NCBI GenBank assembly: GCA_034190875.2
Contig: CM067346.1
Location: 48,196,684-48,260,683 of the forward strand
Direction: 5' to 3'
Origin: Urechis unicinctus
Lineage: Eukaryota; Annelida; Polychaeta; Xenopneusta; Urechidae
Length of the DNA stretch: 64,000 nt
Part shown: piece after piece, positions 45,715-58,649 of the stretch
How the letters are laid out: each line of letters opens with the position of its first letter
How positions within the stretch are numbered: the stretch's first letter is position 1
Notes under the pieces: generated by a model
The model's database searches: none
What the model was told of the DNA's origin: nothing
The model's input: only the letters and a program-made list of their open reading frames with translations
Program-made: the position numbers and the translations under genes

Positions 45715-48700
45715 ACTGGTAGATAATGGGATGCCGGTAGTGATCGCGGTGTAAGTGTATCCGTCTGTCACGGCAAACAGCCTTCCAAGCACGTTCCCTG
45801 CCTCGTGTCTACTTCCATGACGTGAGTGTCAATAAGAGTGGGAGCCGCCATGACAGCTGATGGGTGAGCTGTGAGGTCATTGACACCGTCAAAATTCGCA
45901 ATAATGACCTCTCAAGTGACCTCGAGCGACATCTGATCAGACCTAAATTGTCCTTTTCAAGGGATTTCAACAATAAATAAACGACCCACACTGGGAAGAC
46001 GCAAGCGCAAAAATCTACAAAAGCCTCTAACAAAGCAGAGGATGAGAGTATAATTTAACTCAGTGGGAATAATTATATGACTGTTAGAAATCAATGGATA
46101 ATAGAATGGTGGTTAACACAAATGCGACGATGAAATGACTCAAATTTCCTTCGATCAGTACAAACACAGTAGATATGGTTGGCAGATCGTATCCATTTCG
46201 GGGCATGAACAATGCCCCTTTATACATGTCTTCTGAAGTTGCCATACCCTATGGTCAGTAATACAAAAAATGACAAAAACGTTTGCCGATATACATTTAA
46301 CGTTATAATTGACCAAGGGGTAAGCAAATAAGAGCTATAATACGTTATAATTGACAAAAGCAAGTATCAATTGACTGATATGCTTTTGGCCAAACCAGAA
46401 CCAATTAACAAAATATGAGTGATCTAATGAATGATTACAAACAATTGATATTCAATACAAATGAGACGATGATCTGACTCCCCCACCCCCCACCACACTA
46501 CGCAACGCAACAGTGGTGCGAATTGGGAATGACTGAATCTTCCACCATTGTAGAGAGTACAGTTTCTCAACCACACACCAGTGGCAGTTATTTTATTTGC
46601 AGATTGCATCTACCGCAAAGATTCCCTCAGCAGCCTGAGGGCGAGTCGAGCCAAGCAGCATTCAATCCAGTAATAGAAAGCGCTCAGACGCTGGCGAACT
46701 TGCAGTAGATCTTATCGTCAGTACAGGATTGGGGTCTTCAGACCGCATCTAATACAGGGTGGAAATATTTGCCCATTATATATCAAATTATCTTGTCATG
46801 ACCTATTGCTAGTAATACAGAAATGGGCGGAAATGTTTATCAATGAGCAGTATGGCGCTGAACTGTCCTAGTATCTAACAATGCATACCGGCCATGTCTC
46901 TGTGTAAAATGAAGTTCTTAACACTGTCTTTATCGCCAAAGTAATAAAGTAATAGAATTTTTGGCGGGAACAATAGACCATTAGGTCTGGAACTGCTGCA
47001 ACATTTGGCATGATTGTCTAATACAAGTTGTGACAAGATTAAATCAAGACGCTACATTAGATTGAAACGGTACATGAGATACCCATTAAATGAACTCAGC
47101 GGTCAAAGGTTACATTGATCTGATTTGTAGTATGCAAGGACTAATTATCAAAAGAAGCTTTATTCGGGGCTTTATAAGAAAACCCGTTATAAGAAGTTTA
47201 TGAACGGACAGACGGCCGCATGAAAAGGACGTACAGACGGACTCCGGAGTGAAGATATATGACAAGATTTACTTATTATAATTCCCAACTGGGTACACAT
47301 TTTAAGTCAGGCAGGGCAATTTGCCATTAACATAAGTGGGGTCTACGAATAACTCTGGGCAGTTAGCTCGCTTTTTGAGAAAACGTGCCATCAAAGGTGT
47401 TTCGCCATTTGGTTTACATAGTACAAGAGGTGTTGTAAAAGTTTTTCTCAAATAACCCATGAGTCAAAAGTTATAATGGACTGATGTTAAGATGGCAAGG
47501 AGCGGTCAACATCAGAAGAGTCCATGTGTAATTTGTAGCAGCTAGCTGCTATCATAAGGAAGCGTGCCATAAAAAATTAAGAGTATGGAAGATTTTCAAC
47601 AAGTTTTTCTCAAATAACTCAGGGGTCAAAGTTCACATGGGGCTGATTTTTGGTATGCAAGCACTCATCAACAACACATGGGTCCATAAGTAAAAAGGCT
47701 ATTCTATACTGACTTTACATAGTAAGTTCTTCTTAAATAGCTCAGCGTTAAATGGTCAGTTGGGCGGATCTTTTGGTTGCAACGAGCCATCCACATTAGA
47801 AAGGTCTCTGTGTAATGTGAAACGGCAAGCTTGCGTTATAAGCTTCCATTAGAGACTCTGTTGTGTAGTAGTGCAACTGACGCAGGACACTTCATTAACT
47901 TGAACTCTGAACCATCTTTAAGCTGCTGCATACACTAATGTTATGGGTAAAAAGGCAAATGACACCCTCGTTGTCCGTGTAACATTCTCCCAGGGAGGCT
48001 TTAGTGATGGGTAGACGAATAGCCAGATATGAGAGTGAACCTTGCTGTACAAACTCAAACAGCAGCTTGAATGACGTTATCTAGGGAATTGTGCTGATAC
48101 CATTACATATTTATTGGAGCAGATGTAGGCTTCCTTCACGATTTCAACGATTTGATTGTAGTCATTGTATTTACTTCTCCCAGATCATTGAGCAGCGATA
48201 CATTATGCTCCATCATTAAGGTGAGATGTTGCCCTATTGTTAAACCCTTCATTTTACCTACTCGCTTACCCTGTGATAAATTAACGTTAATTCTACCCCT
48301 GACAATGACAATATAGATCTACTTTATCAGCTAATGGTCGATGTCTCCGTTAGCTGTTAGGGCTAATTCTGATAGGGTTAATTCTGATAAGAGTCATACC
48401 ATCTCAAAACAGCCGTAAATAGTCGTATTAATCAGGAAGATGTGCAACGATATTTTTTTGATGCACTGGACTGGACAGAGAGAGAGGGTTCAACACAAAC
48501 GCCTTACAAAGGAAAATATTCAAGTGACTGACCATCAAATGTAACTATAAATATTCCAACGTGAACAGTATTACACCGTGCTGATGTCTATGGTGGATCG
48601 GAAGCTTCAACACTGTAGGATTTGACAAGAGGACTCAGAAGAATGGCCATACATAATATTATTAAAGCCATGTCACGTTTAACGATCACATGTCGTTGGA

Positions 48701-49010
48701 GATGATAAGATAAACAGTCAACTGTGGTGTACGACAGTTGGAAAAACGCAAAATGTATTGGGAATTCATGTCGTTGTACTCTGCGTTTTGCTATCTGAAG
48801 ATGCTGCTAGGCCTACTTATCAAACTGAGCAATGCCAACAATTGATGTGCCAAATTGCATTACTCTCCAGCCCGACCGCGCATGTCGCTCCGAGGAAGTG
48901 TTATTTCTAGCAAGTATGAGGCACGGTATGCAAAAAGATCATGATTCTGTTATTAAACTATGGGCAGTATGAAACTGTTTTCATTTGACTTAGTTGTCTT
49001 AACCAAATGA
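45715..49010 (+). repeat. unidentified interspersed repeat, longest copy (blocks A-E-D-C)
   Basis: The most extended copy of a family found several times to 63.7 kb. Block A (45715-46050) has GTGTATCCGTCTGTCA, AGCACGTTCCCTG and GTGAGTGTCAATAAGAG. Block E (46600-46870) has TTTATCAATGAGCAG and a TATATCAAATTATCTTGTCAT word. Block D (47905-48060) has TTTAAGCTGCTG and TGTAACATTC. Block C (48880-49000) has ACTATGGGCAGTATGAAACTG. No protein-coding potential recognised. Copies are strongly diverged. Confidence 0.6.
47085..47830 (+). repeat. degenerate ~125-360-bp-spaced repeat, four copies
   Basis: Four diverged copies start at about 47090, 47450, 47612 and 47735. Each has an AACTCAGxGGTCAAAG-like word, then a CTGATTT(TTGG)TATGCAAG-like word and a GTCCATGTGTAAT-like word. 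It is nested within the larger unidentified repeat. Confidence 0.55.
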
Positions 49011-49284
49011 ATATCTCGTGTCTAAAGCCCCATATTCAATGAGGCAATCCTTTCCATGAAGATCAGTCCAAATAAGTCACAATCAGAAACACAAAAACCA
49101 GGAACGAAAAAACCCAGCGACAGCATTTGGCCATGCTCTTACTCTTTTCCTGTACATCACAATCCATATCCAATTTTGCAGGATAGTTCAATTGGCTGGG
49201 GAGGAAAATTAACCCACATTGCCGTCATATATTTCCCAAAATACCACGAGTTAGACCAAAAATAGCCTTCGCCGCTTTATGTAC

Positions 49285-49460
49285 AATGATAAGCCGGTAG
49301 TGATGGAGGGAGGGTGTCTGTTTCAACATTCAGCCATTCTTGCATTATATCCGGCTAATGGAAATATGCACGCAGAGAAGCATGTCAACACGATCAGCTG
49401 ACACAATGACAGCTGATGAGTGCTGAAGCAACATAAACAGCGTCAATATTAACCCCTATA
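49285..49460 (+). repeat. unidentified repeat, partial block A
   Basis: Shares AAGCCGGTAGTGATGG and ATGACAGCTGATGAGTGCTG with block A at 45715-46050. The middle is replaced or strongly diverged. Confidence 0.5.
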
Positions 49461-50424
49461 GGGATGGGTTAGATCCATAAAGCCATAGCCAGGGAATCGA
49501 ATTAACACTAATTGATGGTAGGGAAGAAAACGGGTCTATAAATAGAATTAGCCTCCAATATAATGGGCCATAATGGATATTAACGTATGATATGGCATTT
49601 TGGGAAGGGAGATCACGGTCATAACAATTATCAATTCAACCCAAAATTGGTGGACGACAATCGCTGAATAGTTACTCAGAATAGCGGAGAATATTAGGAT
49701 AGATAAAAGCCAAGTTAGATAATAATGTTTGTTTAGGAGATATGTCATTTAATATCACCAAGATGAGGAACACAGTGAGAGCAATATGTAGATCTTGCAT
49801 TCTCATAATCTTGATGCATTGTGAAAAGAACAAAAGGTAGTAGAGAATCGCAACGAATTATCTTTCCGAACAACTGAATCCTGGCCAGTAACAACGTTGT
49901 ACTCCCTATTGTATACTTTTATCTATCTTTGAGGATTTCCTATGAATGTATCCGAGTCGGGGGTGGTTGTGTTGTGGGTGAATGGTGCCTCTATGGGAAC
50001 CAAACACTGAGGTAAAAGAGAGGTACTTGATCAATGATAGCATGATGAGGATAAGGATACTCATGGCAAAGTTGTGCTTGCTGCTTGTGCAAATAAAGAT
50101 GGAACGCACCTTACATTATTTAACTGTTATGAGTCATTAATTGCAAATAGTGATGTGATCTTCACATTAGTTCAGCAATTTCAAACCACAGCAGGTGAAA
50201 TACCCCACCGCAGAGGCAACCATCCCATCCACCGCTACGCGTCAACTCTGATAAAAGGCCATTCTTTGCCATTATCGTATGCACCAAGTGGCCGTCAAGC
50301 ATCAAATACCCTGGTCGTGGTGGCCCGTCGGTCACAAGCAAATGTGCAGTTAATCTGATCTCTTGTGCGCGATTGATGTCGTGGTTTGTTGATGGATTTA
50401 TTTGTGATGCTATAAAGACATATA

Positions 50425-50795
50425 CTAAGGTAAGGTAAGGTAAGGTAGGGTTAGTAAGGCGTTTAATGGTGTGTTATATAATGCTTACAAAGATGAAAGA
50501 ATAAGAATGACCTGATAGGACAAATTAAAAAAAGAGGGATGAATATGAAAAAGTCGCCACTAGCCGAGTGACTGGACGAGGCCATTCCAGCCTCTCGTCT
50601 AGGTGAATTACGGGCCATAGTGGTGTGTTGCAGATATGATCCTTGCAAAGACCTCTCCATTTACCACTAGGATCCCTTTATCCTGCGACAAGAGTCGAAA
50701 CCCACGGCCAGCAGGTTGTCCCCTATTAGTCGCCTCTAACGACATGCAAGAGGATACAATGGCCTATTCTACCCCCGAACCCACAGGGGTAGACA
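50425..50795 (+). mobile_element. SINE-like element, copy 1
   Basis: Begins with an (AAGGT)n run, continues GGGTTAGTAAGGCGTTTAA and CCAGCCTCTCGTCTAGGTGA, and closes with TTAGTCGCCTCTAACGACA and GAACCCACAGGGG. Elements with this core and a TTTAACGGCG-like opening are abundant in molluscs and relatives (recalled, not searched). The open frame at 50636-51037 overlaps its 3' part and is probably spurious. I could not place tRNA-like A and B boxes. Confidence 0.55.
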
Positions 50796-51869
50796 CATTA
50801 AAGGTGATAGAACAATCTTGTTATATTGTTAAACGCCGGGTCGTGGAAGCAACCGCTGTTGCTTACGATCCAGGCAGACGTCTGAGACGAGGAACGATCA
50901 CAGAAGAGGAGAACGACAGGTCAGCCATCATCCCATGCGGCCACACCAGACTCAATGCCAGCTGGGGATCAACAGGAGCAGAAGAGGCCATAACCAATTA
51001 CAGCAGTCCACAAGAGAGAATGGATCTGGATAAATAGTCTAATGTCATTGTTTATATGGATATGTAATGGGAAGAAAAATATTTAACGTATTCTTACTGT
51101 TATACGCGGAGGAGATACTTGTGGTCACTCAAAATAGTCATGATGCAACAAAATCTAGCATTTCACGATATGTTTCACGAAAACTAATTAAAAAAAATTC
51201 CCCCAAAATTTCAGAAAGCTTCTTGGTACCAAAATGATACCCGAGTATTGCGCAATAGTGTTCTTAAATTATTGCATATGTTTATTGCTGTATGTCTGTG
51301 TTGAATGTGTGCAGGGCCATAATGGCCATGCGGGTGGAATTGGTGCATGCACATCCCATATTAGCGATTGAATCATTGCTTCGGTCGGATTCTGTTTAAC
51401 GTTTTATTTCAGTCTATAAGTTAGTATTAACTGATTAATAACCGTGGTGAAACTGGTTACACAAATTCATCACTGGTGTTCTCTCTCAGTGGCCAAGCAT
51501 TTAGGTTATATTGGCATATTTTCGTATTGCGTTCAAGAACTGATGTTCCATGCAACTCAGTAAGGATCGGTAAGAGGTCGGATGTTATCATAAAATGAAT
51601 ACAATTTAGTGATTCTAGTGATGAACTATCGATTCAAGATTCATAATTGATTAAATTTGATATCTACGGACATTTACCATTCCGACAACCGAAAATCGAC
51701 ATTGCACGGTTTACATACATTGTAATACAAAGTGGACAATGAATACATTGTAATTTCTAGGGCAATTGGTTATAGTGATTTCTCCACTATGATAAGGGCT
51801 TACGGTTACAGTACGGAACAGCACTGTCGTTTAAATAATCAACAGCAATAATTTATCTTACGAATCGAC

Positions 51870-53505
51870 TGAACCAGGCGAATCTAGTCGTGCGGCAACC
51901 AACCCAACAACAGCAAGTAGTCAGATACTAGCACATTTGTATTTGATCTCATTTTTAACACGGGATTGGGGTCGACGTACCTTATCCATAACGGGTCCTG
52001 AACGTAAGCCCTTTATATATCAAATCATATTGTCATAACCCATTGCCAGTAATAGCGAAAACCGACAGAAATGTTTATCAGTGGGAAATACGTAGCTCAA
52101 CTGTTTAATGGGTCAGTGCTTATCGACTCATTCCCGCTGGGTGTCTAGGGACTGTAAAATCAAGAAATATTCGACTTCGGATATATTCGGGAAAATCTCA
52201 CGGGGGATATAATTTCGTGAAACAGCCCAGTACTCCACATCTCCAGCCCGTATTTCAACTAAACTGCTAAACCAAGCTGTATCAATAGGATGGCCTAAGC
52301 ACGAGAGCGGATCTTGCTAAATTTCAGTGAATCATCATTAAAATTTTAAAAGCACTTGATGAAGGAATTTTGTTCCCACTTTCGCCTGTTTGCTTACACT
52401 TACATTTGTGCTTAGACAGATGTGGTTTTCCATTATTTTTGATTGTTCCACGGCAAGGGATATTCTAGTTCATGGAATTGGGGATTTGGACAATTTATTA
52501 CCGTTCATAGGGATATATTTGTTGAATATTCTCGTCACTTGTCGAAATCATACCTTCCAACTGAACCATACCTGTGACGCTTTTGATAAGATGACACACA
52601 ACACCTTTAATAACTACACAGGAAATCGTAAGGCAGATGAATTTAATTTGTCCTACCAATTTGGGGTCAACGAATTGATTACAGTTATATTTGTTTCCCA
52701 CATTTCCCTGACCAAAGAATCGGATCCATTATGCTCCAATGTCGTCGTGAGATGGTAATCTATTTACGGACTACGTGATCGTCAAGTAAAAGTTAGTTAT
52801 ATCCATTAAGGATCTACTTCTCATTATATTATCTTCGACATAAAGTGGACAAAACGGGTAATGGTAATTAAAGTTAAGCTGTCTGGGCGCACCAAAAAGC
52901 TGCCACGTCGATACCAGTTTACAGACCCCTCCAAATCAACAGTAGCATAAGTCAGGCAGATCGTGAATATCATTATTATAATTAGCACTCTTGACAGTTT
53001 TCGAAGAACATTTAACAGCGAAACTTTCAATGAATATTTATAACTTCCAACACAACTGTTGAAACATATGCGTACGATATGCGTTTCAAACCTAGTCACT
53101 GGCTAACCAATGCTGAACTATCCTCAGTATGATTGCAAAATTTTCCAATGTAAATACGGTGACAACATACTTGTAGAGCTATTCGGACGAAAAAACACCA
53201 ACAGTGTAAATCAGATTCCTACATAAAATGCCCCACACCGTCCCCGAATGCAATAAAGAATATGCAGGTCATGCTGAATGGCCACATTTTCACACTGGAC
53301 TACCAATCTGTCGGAGATATATCCAATTACACGACGATCGGAATATGGTGCACGGGTTGCTTTATGGGTACGAGCCTTATTGCTGAATGCCTAGCAAGAG
53401 ATAAGGCATGGAACGTGACAAGAAAACGAAACTATGGATGAAATATGGACAATGTGAAACTGTTTGCATTGACCTATTCTGTCAACACCAACGTAAGTGC
53501 TTACT
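51870..53505 (+). repeat. unidentified repeat, copy with blocks E-B-C
   Basis: Block E (51870-52110) repeats GAAATGTTTATCAGTGGG. Block B (52370-52650) has CCACTTTCGC and TTGTTGAATATTCTCGTCAC and matches 62155-62430. Block C (53290-53505) has ATATCCAATTACAC and GATAAGGCATGGAACGTGAC. The 122-codon frame at 52390-52758 lies in block B and is not open in the other copy. Confidence 0.6.
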
Positions 53506-54140
53506 CTTGATCTTTTCTTCGGAGGTTAGCACACGCCATATTGTGTGAGGGGTAGGGATAAGCAGTGAAACATAGCAGAACTTAGTTCACTCGAACAGCT
53601 TATGTTCATATTTCAAGTAAAATTTGATGAAAGTTACGCAATGCTTCGAATCAAGATATGCAAAAAACTGCAAATGGCAGTTTTCATGATGACACTTGCT
53701 AAATAACATTACCTAATCACATCAGCTACTATAAACATTGATTCTGCATCAGACTGGTTGTAGGGTAGACAATCATTTCAGTCTAGTCTATGTCCACATT
53801 CCCTTGAGACGCCACTTCCCGACTTCATCTGATCATTATGAAGCAGGGGAATAATGAAAACCGAGTATTATGGATGTAAAATTAATCAAGACAAGACAAT
53901 AAGAGGAACAGTATTGGGCTAGACACGCCCCGCTCTAACTCATTTCCATACCTGGAGATTCAAATTAAACACAATGCCGACACGTGCTTCCATAATCACG
54001 TCGAGCAAGGCCAAAAATAGCCTCTAATATTGTGGATCATCGAGTAGATCAATGTTTTAATCTTGTATGACGGGTGCGGCAATATCACTCATAAACATTT
54101 TAGATTCTGACAGACGGTGAGAGATTTAATCAAACGTTAT

Positions 54141-54480
54141 AAGGCTCTTGTAAGGCTCCATCTAACATATGCAATTCATACGTGGTCATGGCTCCTTCAG
54201 TGTGACATAGATATATTAGATAGATTACAAAGGCGTGCTACTTAACTCATAGCCGGTGTGACGGAAAGCCACGTACACAAATAATAACTTCTAAATATCA
54301 TGGCTGTATCGACTTCAACGTCCCAAAAATATACAATAGGTCGGTACAAATAGGTCCTTCATCACATTAAACCATTCGCTGTCTAATCAAAGCAGTTCCA
54401 GAGATTTATATGCTTTGACTAGACTAGTTGGCCATAATAAAAGATTATTGGGGATTTCTCAGACAAATGCATACATAATA
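54141..54480 (+). mobile_element. non-LTR retrotransposon (LINE) reverse-transcriptase remnant
   Basis: One frame from 54141 reads KALVRLHLTYAIHTWSWLL, then DIDILDRLQRRAT, stop, LIAGVTESH. This is the conserved C-terminal end of the reverse transcriptase of Jockey/CR1-type LINEs (ALVRPHLEYA.xxW and xxIxxLExVQRRATKLI). It is interrupted by stops and has no upstream domains, so it is a short decayed 3' fragment. The similarity fades after about 54300. Confidence 0.75.
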
Positions 54481-56390
54481 ACAGAAGGTTGTTTCGCTAT
54501 TCATTTGAGTGAAACATAAAACCTATGAATGTCTGGATAAGATATCAAGCAGTAATCATTCGCAGGCCGCACATTCTCGCCTTAGAAATGCTTGCCATTT
54601 TATATGGCTTCAATTAGTTCATTGGAACAGCTCAACCATGTTTATTGCCAAAAAAAGGAAATTAAATTGTTTCGTCGTTAGTTTGTTTACCTCTCAAAAA
54701 TAGAATCAACTATAGAACATAAGCTGACCGAGTAGGCAATTTGGAATATTTGGGAAAATCCTCTGAATAAAACATGTTGTGGAACTCGAATAAAAAAGAA
54801 TGTCGAATGATCTTTTTTTCAGAACGAGAAAGTTTCCAAGAAGTAAATCAATGTAAACCACAAATAAATACAATACACCACCCACATGGACTCACAACAG
54901 ATAAGATATAAATCGTATGCGCCTCTGGACTATATACAACAGATGTTAGCCATGAATGTATAGCATATGCTATAGATTGTATCTGTAATCGCGAAATTGG
55001 ATTAGAAGCTGTATGGTATATGCCGTCGGTAGAATGTGTCATACAATTGTGGCTGAGCTTGTCAACTGTCTCTTGAAGCTATGACACGAGGAGTATATTC
55101 CAAGGACGTTTGATGCACTTATATAAACATGATTTTATGTGTTTTACTACTAATCCTACGGCTCATAACGGAGCCACAACTGGCCGAGTATTTATCATAA
55201 TACGCCCAAGTTTGCTTCACTGAAGTGGCCGGGAGATACAATTGCTACTCCCAGCATTCATGCTGGTCACATAACCTTTGCAATTGATACGGGGTGTGTC
55301 TACAATCACAAAATTAGTTTGACTAAGAAACCGAACACCATTCATCAACTTTGATCCCATAGAGAACAGCAGGATTCTATTACCATGCTATCAACGATAG
55401 TCTACATTTTTACGACCGGTTCTGAATTGTCAAACCGAACTAAATACGTAAACGTAATCAGGCTCGGCTTTCATTGAAGTGCTACCACAAATAACTCGCC
55501 GTGTGTGTGAATGCTGCTAGGGAGATTTGACGGAGCAGCACTTTAAACTGGTCTCAATACACATCATTTTGAGTCTCTACTGCCACGACAATTTGATGTG
55601 GCACGATACCCACATGGCATTTACAGGCGGATCACCAATCTCCAATACCATAGTCACACTTTCCACATCTTTCAATTGACAATGGCCACATACTCACAAC
55701 ACCACTATCATGACCGAAAAATAAAGTTGGATAAAGAAAAGTCTGTAACAAAACGAGCGAGTTTATCTGTCGGTCTTGACAAACAGCTTACCGGCGCGTT
55801 TCCGGGCTGATGTCAATTTCCATGCGAAGTTGTTCGTCAAAACTAGTTGGCACCACAATGACAGCAAGCAGGAGCGCTAAAAAGATCCGATTATATTGGC
55901 CATGGCTATGTTGTTTTCTTATGAAAGCAATTATTATTTAAGGACAAAGAACATGTTCATATATATGAACGATGTATCATTTCAGTGAACTGTGAGTGCC
56001 TCATCAATGGTTGCTTTTTTAATTGTACCGCATTGTCAAGTTAACACTAATTAGGACCACAGCACTTTCGTCTAAAACACATTATGCTTGGCGTCCAATC
56101 CATTCCTATTTATTATTACAATTTCTTACCAAGCTTGGGTAACGCTCGTAAAAACACATATACAGTTACAGCGCAATATGGTGGATCACCATGCTGGACG
56201 CTAGCTATATCTGGCAAAAAAAACATAGATTCAAAGTCAAATTATATTTACAGATCCCTTACAGTGAACGCTATTATCAACTATAAATGGAAACCATGTT
56301 TGGAGAACGTTGAGCCGTTATCTGGCAACCAGCTTCCTTGTATGGAATCGGTGTAGCTGTACCATGGGTTTGAGTGGATATCGCGCCCGA
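54481..56390. other. no supported gene
   Basis: AT-rich sequence. A short match to the repeat family (CACCAATCTCCAATACCATAG) occurs at about 55628, resembling 58530 and 62490. The open frames are short and featureless. Confidence 0.4.
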
Positions 56391-56394
56391 TACA

Positions 56395-56600
56395 ACAAGG
56401 CCTACCAATGTGTCTGAGCAATATCCAGCTGCATCATAAAACGGACAGATTGCGCGTGTAGCTTGGCAGTAACAAGTGGAACAGCTGTATTCCCAGCATG
56501 CGATAAGGCATGGAACGCTACACTAAAATGAATTCATAAACGAATTAAAGGCAATATGGAGCCGTTTGCATGTGTTTATTAGGTCTATACAAAACAAACC
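56395..56600 (+). repeat. unidentified repeat, block C copy
   Basis: Contains AATATCCAGCTGCATCAT, GCGATAAGGCATGGAACG and GGCAATATGGAGCC, matching block C elsewhere. Confidence 0.55.
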
Positions 56601-58649
56601 AATGAACAAAGGGTGCTAATAAAGAGGAAACGCTACGTCCATAATTCGGTGGTCAGCAGCACACATAATGAAGGGGTAAGGGGTGGTGGAGTATCGAGAC
56701 TCCCCTCAGACACAACTAACTCTGGAATAGAGTATCATGTTAGATAATATCATTGGACATATAACCAATATTGGAAGCGCAACAAGTCAAAGACAACGTT
56801 GGTCTCTACCTAAGAACAAATGTTAAACAAGAGGACAATTTTCAATTAACCTAGCTACATATCAGAACCCACTAAAAAAACATCTACCCTCTCAGCAAAC
56901 AAATAGTTCGCACCAGACCGGGAATATGGCGGGGGAGTCTTTTTAGTCTAGTCTCTTGTCCACAACACAGTCACGCATTCCCCAAAGTACAACTAGCAAG
57001 GCCACAGAAAGCCTTTAACTGAATGATTGATTAAGTACCAGTAGTAACGGTGGCGTGAGATCAGTCACAACATCCAGTCACACACACACCTTACACAGAT
57101 AATGTTTATATACGAATAGACGCCCCCCACCCACACACCCCAATCACAGGTGATTGGTGCTGAGACGGCAATAGCATCATCAATACAAACCATGAAATAC
57201 ACTGCAAAGACTAAGAGCGACAACAAATGGAAGAGTCAGATCCGTAGTGATATCGTCGCGAATATAGAGCTTCAAATGTGATGAGCCGTAATTGGCATTA
57301 AAAGATCCCAAAGTGGATCAAGCAAAATGATGCTCTTAGTATCTAAAGTCAGCTGACCTACCTAATGCAGAAAGTCAACAGATGGCTTAGTCGAACTCAA
57401 CAAACCCTCTTAGTATACAAAGTTAACAGACCCTCCTGAACCCATAATCTATGTACACAACATTCTCTAATCATCTACAAAGTCAACAGGCACTACTAGT
57501 CTAAAGGTCAGTAAACAACGTTGTCTTCCTGGATTAAACAACATATTAGCAAGGCGATACAGCACACCTATTCAAGTGGGGCTACTGAACAGGTATAACG
57601 AATATCAGACTTAAGCTCCGGCTGACATACTATCTGCTTGACAGCTGAGGAAGACACCTAAGTCGATGTATCGATCGAAACATAAATCTCTACATACCCG
57701 ATCGATACGCTATGGTTACGTCACTACTACGTCGTGTGTGTGTCACATGTACGTCGTGTTTATCTTGCTGCGGTATGGTTGGCCCTTACCTCTGCAGTTC
57801 AGCAACTAGTGGATCTGTACATGTATCGCTACTTTTGGGCCTAGGTCCCAGCGACGGAATGCTTTTGATTGTAGGCATATGACATAGCAAATCCTTTTTA
57901 CCTTTTGCCGCCTAAGCTATGAGAAAAATCAGTGGTGCCAAAAAGTTCAGTGAAGTGTTTTAAACACACAACAAATGCACCCAGGTGTTAAGATGACCAG
58001 CGCATTGGTGCCAAAAAATGTCCGATGCGATCAGCTGAGCTGCCAACATCACTGAAACTATGTTTGTGAAGGTCAATTAAAATAACCAGTCATTCCCTGG
58101 TGAAGTCAATAGAATTTTATAACATATTACTCAAGGAATATATCATGAGACCCTCATCAACAGGTTGTCAGTACAGGTATGAGCAACAATGGTAAGGCAT
58201 AATGGTTCAGGAATATGTGCAAAAAACGTTAATCTCGCGTAAAATAAGAATTGACCCTATAAACACGAAATCGACTTTAGCGCAGAAGCAACATTAAATA
58301 ATTTGAGAGCGAACATATAATCTCAAATTAATGGCTTTGTAACGAAAATAAACACATCGCGAATATACTTCAACCTTCCTCCGTGGTTAATGCTAACTAC
58401 TTATTACGACTGGTAGAGGTATGGTGATGAAAAACACTTCCTAATATTTTCGTTGCACAGAGTAACAAACACTCACATTCAATATATAGTAGGCACATAA
58501 TTCATACCACCCAAACAGCAATTCATTGTGCATCACCGATCTCTAATATCTCGGTCACACTATCCCACTAGTTCATCAGTAACAGGCGCTAATCGACTCA
58601 CATAGCGGCCTTTTAGTCCCTTAAAACAACGAGTTTAGCATAGCCCCTG
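56601..58649. other. no supported gene
   Basis: AT-rich. CAACAGACCCTCCT-type words recur at 57360-57520. No coding exon seen. Confidence 0.4.

Noticed and set aside
50636-51037. 133-codon frame as a gene
   Set aside because: Its first third is the 3' part of the SINE-like element and the rest has no recognised domain.
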